Below the pieces are notes generated by a model. That model had not been told where the DNA came from, ran no database searches, and was given only the letters and a program-made list of their open reading frames with translations. A DNA stretch of 64,000 nucleotides from Herbiconiux sp. (GTDB lineage Bacteria; Actinomycetota; Actinomycetes; Actinomycetales; Microbacteriaceae): positions 1 through 64,000 of the forward strand of contig NZ_SCVE01000006.1 in assembly GCF_004297105.1 (NCBI RefSeq), in the 5' to 3' direction. Shown here one piece after another: positions 51,920 to 60,138 of the stretch. Position 1 is the stretch's first letter, and every line of letters starts with the position of its first letter. The position numbers and the translations under genes were made by a program.

Positions 51920-51925
51920 TAGGCT
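51920..51925 (+). promoter_or_regulatory. -10 hexamer, leaderless ptrB
   Basis: TAGGCT ends six bases before the ATG at 51932. No ribosome site lies between. Confidence 0.5.
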
Positions 51926-51931
51926 CGTCAC

Positions 51932-54046
51932 ATGCGCCCTCCCGTCGCCGCCCGCAAGCCCCTCGATCGCGTTCACCACGGCGACACCGTGGTCGACGCC
52001 TATGAGTGGCTGCGCGACAAGAACGATCCCGAGGTCATCGCCTACCTCGAGGCCGAGAACGCGTACACCGAGGAGGCCACCGCACACCTCGCGCCCCTCC
52101 GCGCGAGACTGTTCGACGAGATCAAGGCACGCACCCGCGAGACCGATCTGTCGGTGCCCGTGCGCGACGGCGGCTTCTGGTACTACACGCGCACCGTCGA
52201 GGGCGCCCAGTACGGTGTGCACTGCCGCGCCGCCGTGAGCGGGCCGGACGATTGGACTCCCCCGTCGCTCGAACCCGGCGTGCCCGTGCCCGGCGAGCAG
52301 ATCGTGCTCGACGACAACATCGAAGCCGAGGGCCACGACTTCTACTCGCTCGGCTCCTTCGACGTCAGTCCGGACGGCCGGCTTCTCGCCTACGCCGTCG
52401 ACACCGTGGGCGACGAGCGGTACACGCTCCGCATCCGCGACCTCGACACGGGCGACAACCTGCCCGACGTGGTCGAGAACACCTTCCCCGGTGCGGTGTT
52501 CTCGGGCGAAGGCACCAGCGTCTTCTACCCCACGGTCGATGAGTCATGGCGGCCCGACACCATCTGGCGGCACACGGTGGGCACCTCCGCCGGTGCGGAT
52601 GAGACCGTGTTCACCGAGCCCGACGAGCGCTACTGGGTGGGCGTGGGGCTCACGCGCAGCAAGAAGTACCTCGAGATCGCCCTGGGCTCGAAGATCACGA
52701 GCGAGGTGCACCTGCTCGACACGACCGATCCGGATGCCACGTTCCAGGTGGTCTGGCCACGCCGCGAGGGTATCGAGTACTCGGTGGAACATGCGGTGGT
52801 GGGCGGCGAAGACCGCCTGCTCGTGCTGCACAACGACGGCGCCCTCAACTTCGAGCTGATCGCGGTGGCTCCGGATGCGCCATCCGATCGCTCTCGCTGG
52901 CAGACCGTGCGGGCGCACGACCCCGCCGTTCGGCTCGAAGACGTCGACGCCTTCGCCGGGCACCTCACCCTCGACTACCGCCGCGACGGACTCACCCGCG
53001 TGGCGGTGCTGCCGCTTGACGCCGGCACCACGTCTCTCGCGGGTGCGGCGTTCACCGAACTGCGCTTCGACGAACCGCTCTTCTCGGTGGGCACCTCGGG
53101 CAACCCCGAGTGGGAGCAGCCCACCATCCGCTACGGCTACACCTCGTTCGTCACGCCCTCGTCGGTGTTCGACTACGACGTGCACACGGGCACCTCGACG
53201 CTGCTGAAGCAGGCGCCGGTGCTCGGCGGGTACTCGGCCGGCGAGTACGAGCAGCGGCGCGAGTGGGCCACGGCTCCGGATGGAACGCAGGTGCCGATCT
53301 CGATCGTGGCACGCCGGGGCATCCTCTCCTCCGGCACGCCGGCTCCCTTCGTGCTCTACGGCTACGGCTCCTACGAGGCGTCGATCGACCCGTCGTTCTC
53401 GATTCCGCGGCTGTCGCTGCTCGACCGGGGCGTGGTGTTCGCGATCGCGCACATCCGGGGCGGCGGCGAGATGGGCCGGCACTGGTACGAGAACGGCAAG
53501 ACGCTCACGAAGAAGAACACCTTCACCGACTTCGTGGCGTGCGCCGAACGGGTGATCGCGCTGGGCCTCACCACCCCTGAGCAGCTCGTGGCCCAGGGTG
53601 GCAGCGCCGGGGGGCTGCTGATGGGCGCGGTGGCCAACATCGCCCCGCAGCTGTTCGCGGGAATCCTGGCGCAGGTGCCCTTCGTCGACGCACTCACCTC
53701 GATCCTCGACCCGTCGCTGCCGTTGACGGTGATCGAGTGGGACGAGTGGGGCGATCCCCTGCACGACCCCGAGGTCTATGCCTACATGAAGTCGTACTCG
53801 CCCTACGAGAACGTGACCGCGCAGACCTACCCGCGCATCCTCGCGGTGACCAGCCTCAACGACACCCGCGTGCTCTACGTGGAGCCGGCCAAGTGGACGG
53901 CGCGTCTGCGTGAGGTGGACGCCCCGGTGCTGCTCAAGACGGAGATGTCGGCAGGCCACGGCGGCGTCTCGGGCCGCTACGCCCGCTGGGAGGAAGTCGC
54001 CTACGAGTACGCCTGGCTGCTCGACGTGCTCGGCCGCGCCGACTGA
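51932..54046 (+). CDS. ptrB: Oligopeptidase B-like S9 peptidase
   Basis: This 704-residue serine peptidase of the prolyl oligopeptidase family has an N-terminal seven-bladed propeller (about 60-400) and a C-terminal hydrolase domain. The nucleophile Ser lies in GGSAGG (about 558), the Asp in LNDTRV (about 645) and the His in AGHGG (about 675). RGGGEMGRHWYENGK is typical of oligopeptidase B, which cuts short peptides after Arg or Lys. It is cytoplasmic. Confidence 0.92.
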   Translation: MRPPVAARKPLDRVHHGDTVVDAYEWLRDKNDPEVIAYLEAENAYTEEATAHLAPLRARLFDEIKARTRETDLSVPVRDGGFWYYTRTVEGAQYGVHCRAAVSGPDDWTPPSLEPGVPVPGEQIVLDDNIEAEGHDFYSLGSFDVSPDGRLLAYAVDTVGDERYTLRIRDLDTGDNLPDVVENTFPGAVFSGEGTSVFYPTVDESWRPDTIWRHTVGTSAGADETVFTEPDERYWVGVGLTRSKKYLEIALGSKITSEVHLLDTTDPDATFQVVWPRREGIEYSVEHAVVGGEDRLLVLHNDGALNFELIAVAPDAPSDRSRWQTVRAHDPAVRLEDVDAFAGHLTLDYRRDGLTRVAVLPLDAGTTSLAGAAFTELRFDEPLFSVGTSGNPEWEQPTIRYGYTSFVTPSSVFDYDVHTGTSTLLKQAPVLGGYSAGEYEQRREWATAPDGTQVPISIVARRGILSSGTPAPFVLYGYGSYEASIDPSFSIPRLSLLDRGVVFAIAHIRGGGEMGRHWYENGKTLTKKNTFTDFVACAERVIALGLTTPEQLVAQGGSAGGLLMGAVANIAPQLFAGILAQVPFVDALTSILDPSLPLTVIEWDEWGDPLHDPEVYAYMKSYSPYENVTAQTYPRILAVTSLNDTRVLYVEPAKWTARLREVDAPVLLKTEMSAGHGGVSGRYARWEEVAYEYAWLLDVLGRAD

Positions 54047-54089
54047 GAGCCCGTTCGGCGCTTCATCCGCGGAGAAGGCCAAACGAGGC

Positions 54090-54120
54090 GCACAGCGAGG
54101 CGCTATCGGCGCCGCTGTGC
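54090..54120. terminator. Hairpin between convergent genes
   Basis: GCACAGCG (54090-54097) and CGCTGTGC (54113-54120) pair around a loop that itself can form GGCGC/GCGCC. It lies between the ptrB and SNF2 gene ends and may serve both. Confidence 0.55.
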
Positions 54121-54165
54121 GGCTAGCTTGGCGAAGTCCACGCTAGGCGTCGCGCTGCTGTGCAC

Positions 54166-56283
54166 TCAGTCTTCGAGGGCTGAGCGGAGCAACGACACGA
54201 GGGCGTCGAGTTGCACGCTGTCGGTCGAGCCGACCTCGGCGTCGGAGCCGTCGAGGGCTCGGGCCGCCAAGCCCTGCTTCGAGTCGATCAGCTCGGCGAT
54301 GCGCGTGTCGATGGTCTGGGCGGCGATGATGCGCCAGGCCGTCACCGGCTCTTCCTGGCCGATTCGGTGCACCCGGTCGATGGCCTGGGTCTGCTCGGCC
54401 GCCGTCCAGGAGAGCTCCGCGAGAACCACGTTCGACGCCGACTGGAGGTTGAGGCCGACGCCGGCGGCGGTGAGCGAACACACCGCGACCGAGACATCCG
54501 GATCGTTGTTGAAGGCATCGATCTCGCGCTGGCGGAGCGTGGCCGACTGGTCGCCGCGGATGGAGACCGTCTTGAGCTCGCGCTTGGCGAAGAGCTCCTC
54601 GGCCGCATCCATCACCGCGATGTGCTTCGCGAAGAACACGACCTTTCCCACCGAGCGGGCCAGTTGCGCCGCGTAGTCGGCGGCGAGGCCGGCCTTCGCG
54701 GTGCCGATCTGACGCACCATGGTGAACACGTTGAGGCCCTGTTCGGTGGCCTGGGTGTCTTCGAGCTCTTGGCGGGCCACGAGGCGCATGAGGTCGTCGT
54801 CGGGCAGGTCGTCGACCTCGTCGCCGCGGGACGCCGCGCGAGCGGCGACCAGGCGGCGGTAGCGGGTGACGAGGCGGGCCTGCAGCTCGCGCTCGGCGTC
54901 GCGGATCGAGCGACCGAGGTCGTCGTCGAGCTCGACGGGCAGATCGACGATGCGCTTCGAGGGCAGGTCGGCGGCCACGTCGATCTTGCGGCGGCGCACG
55001 ATACCCATGTCGATCACGGCTTCACGCGCCTCGGCGAAGAATCCGGTGTCGGCGGGCGTGAGGCCCACCTCCTCGAGTCGCTCCATGAGCACGGGCGTGG
55101 GCTTGGTGCCGTCGATCCAGCCGAGGAACTGCCAGATCGCGCGGAAGTCGTCGACGTCGTTGATGAGCGGCGTGCCGGTGAGCGCCATCATGAGCGGGTT
55201 GCCGCCGGGGGCCGTGTGCCGGATGCGGTCGGCCAGCGCCAGCACGTTGCGCGAGCGCAGCGACGACATGTTCTTGATGAAGTGCGCCTCGTCGACCACC
55301 ATGCCGCGGAAGCCCATGGTGCCGAGCCACGACAGGTGCCGGTCGAGCACCTCGTAGTTCACCACCACGACGTCGGCGAAGGCGTCGAGGTTCTCGCCGT
55401 CTCCGTGCACGACGGTGGCGCGGCGGTGCGGCGTCCAGATCTCGACCTCGCGGGCCCAGTTCATCTTCACGACGTTCGGCACCACCGCGAGCAGCGGGTA
55501 CGCGTCGGCGACGGATGCGGCCAGCAGCGACTGAGCCGTCTTGCCGAGGCCGGGCTCATCCGCCAGCAGGAAGGTGCGGTGCCCGGCCTGCACGCTCTGC
55601 AGGAACCGGGACTGGTGCACCATGAGCTCGTGACCGGGAGGTGAGAGCCGGTCGATGGTGGGCGCCTCGGGCAGCTCCATGCTGGCGGCCCGCCCGCCGG
55701 CCCCGTACTCGAAGGCACGGTAGAGGGGCCCGAGCAGCTCCCAGTTGCTGAGCCGGCCCGCACCGTGCGGCTTGGCCGGGGTGAGGTCGGGGGCCATGAA
55801 CGGGTTGGCGAGCTGCCGCGACTTCACCGAAGTGGGCACCACCTGGCGCTCGGCGAGCTCGGGTGGCACGACCGTCGCGGTGGGTGCGATCACGTCGGGC
55901 TCGTCGTCGGGCACGTCGTAGCCGGCGTCTTCGAGGTACTCGCGACGCAGCTTCTTGGCCGCCGGCGAGAGGCTGGTGGCGTCGTTCTCGAGCAGGGCGA
56001 TGAGCGACGTGTCCCGCGCGGCGGTGCGCGCCAGGATCGAGGCGATTCCGTCGAGCCGCTTCAGCTGCTCGGCGCGCTCGGCGTCGCTGAGTGCCGCATC
56101 CGTCTTGATCGAGGCGCGTTCCTCGCGCATGAGCAGAGCCACCACGAGGAACTTCGTGCGATTGGCGGGGGCGACTTTGCCCCGCTGCGCGGCGGCTTCG
56201 ACCTCGCGCACTTTGCGCGCGAGGATCGGGATGAGGCCGGTGTTGTCGGCTGTGCGTGTTCGGCGATTGCCGGACCTTGACAT
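54166..56283 (-). CDS. SNF2-family helicase-like ATPase
   Basis: The 705-residue superfamily 2 DNA translocase has motif I ADEPGLGKTAQ (241-251), with Pro where most family members have Met. Motif II is the DEAH box in VVDEAHFIKN, motif III is LTGTPLIND, and the C-terminal half ends with LNLQSASNVVLAELSW and QAIDRVHRIGQ. The N-terminal 180 residues are charged and probably helical. It resembles actinobacterial SMARCAL1-like proteins; the role is likely DNA repair or remodelling. AGGAGAACG precedes the ATG. Confidence 0.9.
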   Translation of the reverse strand: MSRSGNRRTRTADNTGLIPILARKVREVEAAAQRGKVAPANRTKFLVVALLMREERASIKTDAALSDAERAEQLKRLDGIASILARTAARDTSLIALLENDATSLSPAAKKLRREYLEDAGYDVPDDEPDVIAPTATVVPPELAERQVVPTSVKSRQLANPFMAPDLTPAKPHGAGRLSNWELLGPLYRAFEYGAGGRAASMELPEAPTIDRLSPPGHELMVHQSRFLQSVQAGHRTFLLADEPGLGKTAQSLLAASVADAYPLLAVVPNVVKMNWAREVEIWTPHRRATVVHGDGENLDAFADVVVVNYEVLDRHLSWLGTMGFRGMVVDEAHFIKNMSSLRSRNVLALADRIRHTAPGGNPLMMALTGTPLINDVDDFRAIWQFLGWIDGTKPTPVLMERLEEVGLTPADTGFFAEAREAVIDMGIVRRRKIDVAADLPSKRIVDLPVELDDDLGRSIRDAERELQARLVTRYRRLVAARAASRGDEVDDLPDDDLMRLVARQELEDTQATEQGLNVFTMVRQIGTAKAGLAADYAAQLARSVGKVVFFAKHIAVMDAAEELFAKRELKTVSIRGDQSATLRQREIDAFNNDPDVSVAVCSLTAAGVGLNLQSASNVVLAELSWTAAEQTQAIDRVHRIGQEEPVTAWRIIAAQTIDTRIAELIDSKQGLAARALDGSDAEVGSTDSVQLDALVSLLRSALED

Positions 56284-56400
56284 CGTTCTCCTGGGAGTGA
56301 GGCGGAACGCAAAGGGTGCCTGTTCCGAAAGGCAGCATGCGGCCGGGCAACGAGACGGGGTCTCGGCGGACGCGAAGAGCGGGTGAACCCGATGCGACCT

Positions 56401-56736
56401 TCAGTCTACGCGATGCACCTTGATCAGCAGGCCACTCGCCACGAACACGATCGCGCCGACCACATGGGCGATCTGCCACGCGATGAGCGGCAGGTCGATG
56501 GGCAGCACCGGATTCCAGAGAACGGCGATGGCCGCGAGCGGCGGGATCCACCACCACTGCTTCGCCTGCCCGGCGAACACGCACATGATGAGGGCCAGAA
56601 TCGCCACCACGTAGCGGGCGATCGTGAACCAGTCGGTGTCGACCACCGCGATGAAGGCCATCAGAGCGATGGCGCCGAGGAGCCCGGGCGCCAGAGCGGG
56701 TCGGGTGAAGGCCGGTTCGGTCTGTCGCGTAGTCAT
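56401..56736 (-). CDS. Small membrane protein, DUF6804-like
   Basis: The 111-residue protein has four hydrophobic helices with short loops. AVDTDWFTIARYVVAILALIMCVFAGQAKQWWWIPPLAAIAVLWNPVLPI follows the pattern of the small DUF6804 family, with WNP in the third loop. The function is unknown. TAGGAT lies nine bases before the ATG. Confidence 0.65.
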   Translation of the reverse strand: MTTRQTEPAFTRPALAPGLLGAIALMAFIAVVDTDWFTIARYVVAILALIMCVFAGQAKQWWWIPPLAAIAVLWNPVLPIDLPLIAWQIAHVVGAIVFVASGLLIKVHRVD

Positions 56737-56763
56737 GTCTCGCCAATCCTACGCGGCGCTGGA

Positions 56764-56769
56764 TAGGGT
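56764..56769 (+). promoter_or_regulatory. -10 hexamer, leaderless gene 56776
   Basis: TAGGGT ends six bases before the ATG at 56776. Confidence 0.5.
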
Positions 56770-56775
56770 GATCCC

Positions 56776-57174
56776 ATGACATATCCGACGGCTGCATCGA
56801 ATCCCCCGTTCGCCGGCCCCGAGGGCCTCTGGACCGCGGATCCGGTCGAGCTCGCCGCCCGCCTCTTCACTGCGGTGTTCGTGGGCCAGGGTGCCGTACC
56901 GCTCCCCCAGAAAGACGTGTCGGAGGTCTACTCGACCCTGGCAGGCCTCGGCGGATACTCGCTGCCCGACGTCCGCTCGGGCAACACCCAGCCCCTCGGT
57001 CTCACCGTCCAGCTCGCGCAGGAGGCCATCCTCACCTGGGAGCGCGCCACCATCGCCACGCGCCTGAGCGCCGGGTCCGGCCCGGTCTCGCAGACCATCA
57101 CGATGCTGCGGTTCGGCCCGGGGGTGCTCACGAGCGCCGACCCGGTCGCCGCTCTCAAGGCGCGCCTCCACTGA
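56776..57174 (+). CDS. Protein of unknown function
   Basis: The 132-residue soluble protein contains LWTADPVELAARLFTAVFVGQGAVPLPQKDVSEVYSTL, then a strand-rich half with LGLTVQLAQEAILTWERATIATRL. I recognise no family. It precedes the PfkB kinase, with which it overlaps if the CTG start is right, so they may be functionally linked. Confidence 0.6.
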   Translation: MTYPTAASNPPFAGPEGLWTADPVELAARLFTAVFVGQGAVPLPQKDVSEVYSTLAGLGGYSLPDVRSGNTQPLGLTVQLAQEAILTWERATIATRLSAGSGPVSQTITMLRFGPGVLTSADPVAALKARLH

Positions 57175-58145
57175 ACACCGGAGCTCCTGGCATCGTCGTC
57201 TTCGGCGATGTGATCGACGACGTCATCGTGGCACCGGCCGGGCCGATCCGGCCCGACACCGATACCCGTGCGCGCATCGAGCGACGATCCGGTGGATCGG
57301 CGGCCAACGCGGCCGCCTGGTTCGCCCTCTCGGGTCGCCCCGTCGACTTCTTCGGTCACGTGGCCATGGCCGACGTCGGCCGGCACAGCGAAGAGCTGGC
57401 CGTATCCGGAGTCCGGGCTCATCTCACGGGCTCCGACGAGCTGCCCACCGGCACCATCATCGTGATCCTCGACGACGAGCGCTCGCGCACGATGCTCACG
57501 GATACCGGGGCGAATGTGCTCACCGGCCCGCGCGACGTCGATCGGGCATTGTTCGCACCCGGCAGCCACCTGCACTTCACCGGCTACTCCGTGTTCCGCG
57601 AGTCGGGCGAGTCGTCGGCCGACGACTTCCTCGAGGTGATCCGGGATGCGCGCAGCCGGGGAACATCCGTGTCGTTCAATCCCGGCTCGGCCGGCTTCCT
57701 GGTCGACCATGGGCCGGCCGCCCTCCTCGCCGCCACCCGAGGCGCCCACCTCTGCATCCCGAACCTCGATGAGGGCCGGGTGCTCACCGGAGCCTCAGAG
57801 CCCGGCGACGTGCTGGCGGCGCTCCTCGAGCACTACGAGCTCGTGGCCCTCACTCTCGGGCGCGGCGGCGTGCTCGCCGGCGTGCGCGGGCAGGATCCCG
57901 TTCACGTCGAGGCCCGGCTCGTCGACCCCGTCGACACCACGGGCGCCGGTGACTCGTTCAGCGCCGCGTTCGTCAGCGAACTGCTCGCGAGCGGGCCGGT
58001 CGTCGATCGGGACTCCGCCTCCATCTCCCGCGCGGTCGACGCCGACCGGCTGCGCTCCGCAGCCGTCGCCGGAACGGCCGCGGCAGCCCGGGCAATCACT
58101 CAGCTCGGGGCACGCCCGCAGCCCGCGCACGGCCTCGTTTCCTAG
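57171..58145 (+). CDS. PfkB-family carbohydrate kinase
   Basis: This ribokinase-like sugar or nucleoside kinase has the first signature as RRSGGSAANAAAWFALSGRPVDFFGHV and the second, DTTGAGDSFSAAF, with the catalytic Asp near 261. The opening strand IVVFGDVIDDVIV is needed by the fold, but the first usual start codon (GTG 57210) lies inside it. The only upstream candidate before unrelated sequence is CTG 57171, overlapping the previous stop as CTGA. I therefore mark 57171 as the likely start, giving 324 residues. The substrate is unknown. Confidence 0.8.
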   Translation: MNTGAPGIVVFGDVIDDVIVAPAGPIRPDTDTRARIERRSGGSAANAAAWFALSGRPVDFFGHVAMADVGRHSEELAVSGVRAHLTGSDELPTGTIIVILDDERSRTMLTDTGANVLTGPRDVDRALFAPGSHLHFTGYSVFRESGESSADDFLEVIRDARSRGTSVSFNPGSAGFLVDHGPAALLAATRGAHLCIPNLDEGRVLTGASEPGDVLAALLEHYELVALTLGRGGVLAGVRGQDPVHVEARLVDPVDTTGAGDSFSAAFVSELLASGPVVDRDSASISRAVDADRLRSAAVAGTAAAARAITQLGARPQPAHGLVS

Positions 58146-58148
58146 ATT
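58143..58148 (+). promoter_or_regulatory. -10 hexamer of the M20 gene
   Basis: TAGATT ends seven bases before GTG 58156 and ten before ATG 58159. It overlaps the stop of the PfkB gene. Confidence 0.4.
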
Positions 58149-58158
58149 GAACCGTGTG

Positions 58159-59502
58159 ATGGACGACTCCCCCGCCGATGCCGCCGCGCTCGAGAACCTG
58201 CGGCAGCTCATCCGCATTCCGACGATGTCGAATCCGGATGCCGCCACCGCCGACTGGGCCGCGTTCGACCTCTTCGCATCCGCACTCGAAGAGCTCTACC
58301 CTCTCCTGCACGACGCGCTCGACCGGGAGTTCGTGGGAGGTCACAGCCTGCTCTTCCGCTGGCCGGGCACGTCGGACGGTGCGGCGTCGGTGCTCATGGC
58401 GCACTACGACGTCGTGCCGGCGACCGATGAGGGGTGGGAGCATCCGCCGTTCGCCGCCGTGGTGACCGGTGAAGGCGACGACCGGGTGCTCTGGGGCCGT
58501 GGCACGCTCGACAACAAGGGCTCGGCGGTGAGCATCCTCGAGGCGACGGAGCGGTCGATCGCCGCGGGTGTCGCGCCCGAGCACGATGTGTACCTGCTGT
58601 TCGGCCACGACGAGGAGACGAACGGCACGGGGGCCGCGGCGGCGGTCGAGCTGCTCGTGGCGCGCGGTGTGACCATCGGTCTCGTTCTCGACGAGGGCGG
58701 AGCGGTGGTCGAGAACCTGTTCCCCACGGTCGATGTGCCGATCGCGGTAGTGGGCGTCAGCGAGAAGGGCATCACGAACTTCACTCTCACGGTGGAGCAG
58801 GAGGGCGGGCACGCCTCGACTCCCCCACGGGTGACCGCCACCGATCGGCTCGCGCGCGCCATCACCCGGGTGGCTGCGAAGCCGTTTCCGGCCCGGCTGA
58901 ACGACGTGACGGCCACGATGATCCGCACGGTCGGTTCGCACGGCCGCGGACCGCTGCGCTTCGTGTTCACCCGCACGTCCCTCTTCCGGCCGCTGCTCGT
59001 CGCCGTGTTCTCGCGGATGAGCGCCGAGACCGCGGCCATGGTGCGCACCACGACGGCCGTCACGCAGCTGTCTGCAGGGCTGGCCGCGAACGCCCTCGCC
59101 GAACGGGCTCAGGCCGTGGTGAACGTGCGCATCGCGATCGGCTCGACGGTGGAGGCCACCCGCCGTCACCTCGAGCGCGCCATCGCCGATCCGCTCGTGC
59201 GGGTCGACGTGCTGCAGGCCAACGAGCCCGCGCGGGTGTCGCAGACCGAGGGTCCGGTGTGGCGGATGCTCGCCGACTCGGTGACCACGGCCTATCCCAC
59301 GGCCGTCGTCACGCCGTACGTGCAGACGGGCGCCACCGACTCCCGGCACTTCTCGGCGGTGAGCCGCACGGTGTACCGTTTCAGCCCGTTCGAGATGTCG
59401 TCCGAGGAGCGGGCCACGCTGCACGCCAAGAACGAGCGGATGCACGTGAAGACGTTCTTCACCGGCATCCGCTTCTTCGAGGGCCTGCTGCGCCACCTCT
59501 GA
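58159..59502 (+). CDS. M20-family metallopeptidase
   Basis: The 447-residue dinuclear zinc peptidase is of the CPS1/PM20D1 branch. The metal ligands are in SVLMAHYDVVPATDEGWEHPPF (His and Asp), WGRGTLDNKGS and LLFGHDEETNGTGAA (Glu-Glu); a late His follows in TGATDSRHFSAV. It cleaves or forms N-acyl amino acids or dipeptides. The start may instead be the GTG one codon upstream, in view of the -10 position. Confidence 0.9.
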   Translation: MDDSPADAAALENLRQLIRIPTMSNPDAATADWAAFDLFASALEELYPLLHDALDREFVGGHSLLFRWPGTSDGAASVLMAHYDVVPATDEGWEHPPFAAVVTGEGDDRVLWGRGTLDNKGSAVSILEATERSIAAGVAPEHDVYLLFGHDEETNGTGAAAAVELLVARGVTIGLVLDEGGAVVENLFPTVDVPIAVVGVSEKGITNFTLTVEQEGGHASTPPRVTATDRLARAITRVAAKPFPARLNDVTATMIRTVGSHGRGPLRFVFTRTSLFRPLLVAVFSRMSAETAAMVRTTTAVTQLSAGLAANALAERAQAVVNVRIAIGSTVEATRRHLERAIADPLVRVDVLQANEPARVSQTEGPVWRMLADSVTTAYPTAVVTPYVQTGATDSRHFSAVSRTVYRFSPFEMSSEERATLHAKNERMHVKTFFTGIRFFEGLLRHL

Positions 59503-59512
59503 CCTCTCCGCG

Positions 59513-60106
59513 CTAGGTGCCCGCCGTCTGGTTCACGATGCCGAGTTCGGGCAGGCGGATGGGGCGGCTCGACGGGGGCAGGTCGTGCACGCGCTCCAGG
59601 GCGGGGGCGAGCTCGGAGATCCACGCCTCGTAGCCGGCCTCGTTGAGGTGCAGGCGGTCTTCGGTGTAGGCGGGATTGAGTTCGCCGTCTTCCTGGGCCA
59701 TCACCGGCCACAGGTCGAGGTAGTGCGCCCGCACGGTGGCGGCGAACTGCCAGACGTGGCGGTTGATCTCCTTGACGAACTCCGCGTACTCCCGGCCGCG
59801 CGGCAGAACCGACTGCACGAGGATGCGCGCATCCGGAGATGCCGCTCTGATGCCGGCGAGGATGGTCTCGATGTTGCGCACGACGTGCTCGACGGCACGC
59901 CGGTTGGCCACGTCGTTCGTGCCGATCAACAGCACGACCGTGTCGGGGTCTTCGGCGGCCACGGTGTCGAGCCGGTCGATGAGGCCGTCGGTGGTGTCGC
60001 CACCGACGCCGAGGTTCACGGCCTCGACCTCGGGGAACCACTCCTGCCAGCGGCCGGACTCGGTGAGGCTGTCTCCCACGAACACTGTCTTGGGTAGTGC
60101 GGTCAT
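59513..60106 (-). CDS. SGNH/GDSL hydrolase
   Basis: The 197-residue esterase-like protein has block I FVGDSLTES (nucleophile Ser near 12), block II Gly in NLGVGGDTTDG, block III LIGTNDVANR and block V DRLHLNEAGY with the Asp and His. No signal peptide is present. The substrate is unknown. GGAGGTGAAG before the ATG is a strong ribosome site. Confidence 0.9.
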   Translation of the reverse strand: MTALPKTVFVGDSLTESGRWQEWFPEVEAVNLGVGGDTTDGLIDRLDTVAAEDPDTVVLLIGTNDVANRRAVEHVVRNIETILAGIRAASPDARILVQSVLPRGREYAEFVKEINRHVWQFAATVRAHYLDLWPVMAQEDGELNPAYTEDRLHLNEAGYEAWISELAPALERVHDLPPSSRPIRLPELGIVNQTAGT

Positions 60107-60138
60107 CTTCACCTCCAGGTGGTGGATCGAGATCAAGC

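Noticed and set aside
57646-59502. A 618-codon frame as one long M20 protein
   Set aside because: The first 170 codons lie in the PfkB gene in another frame and look unlike protein; M20 similarity starts at 58159.
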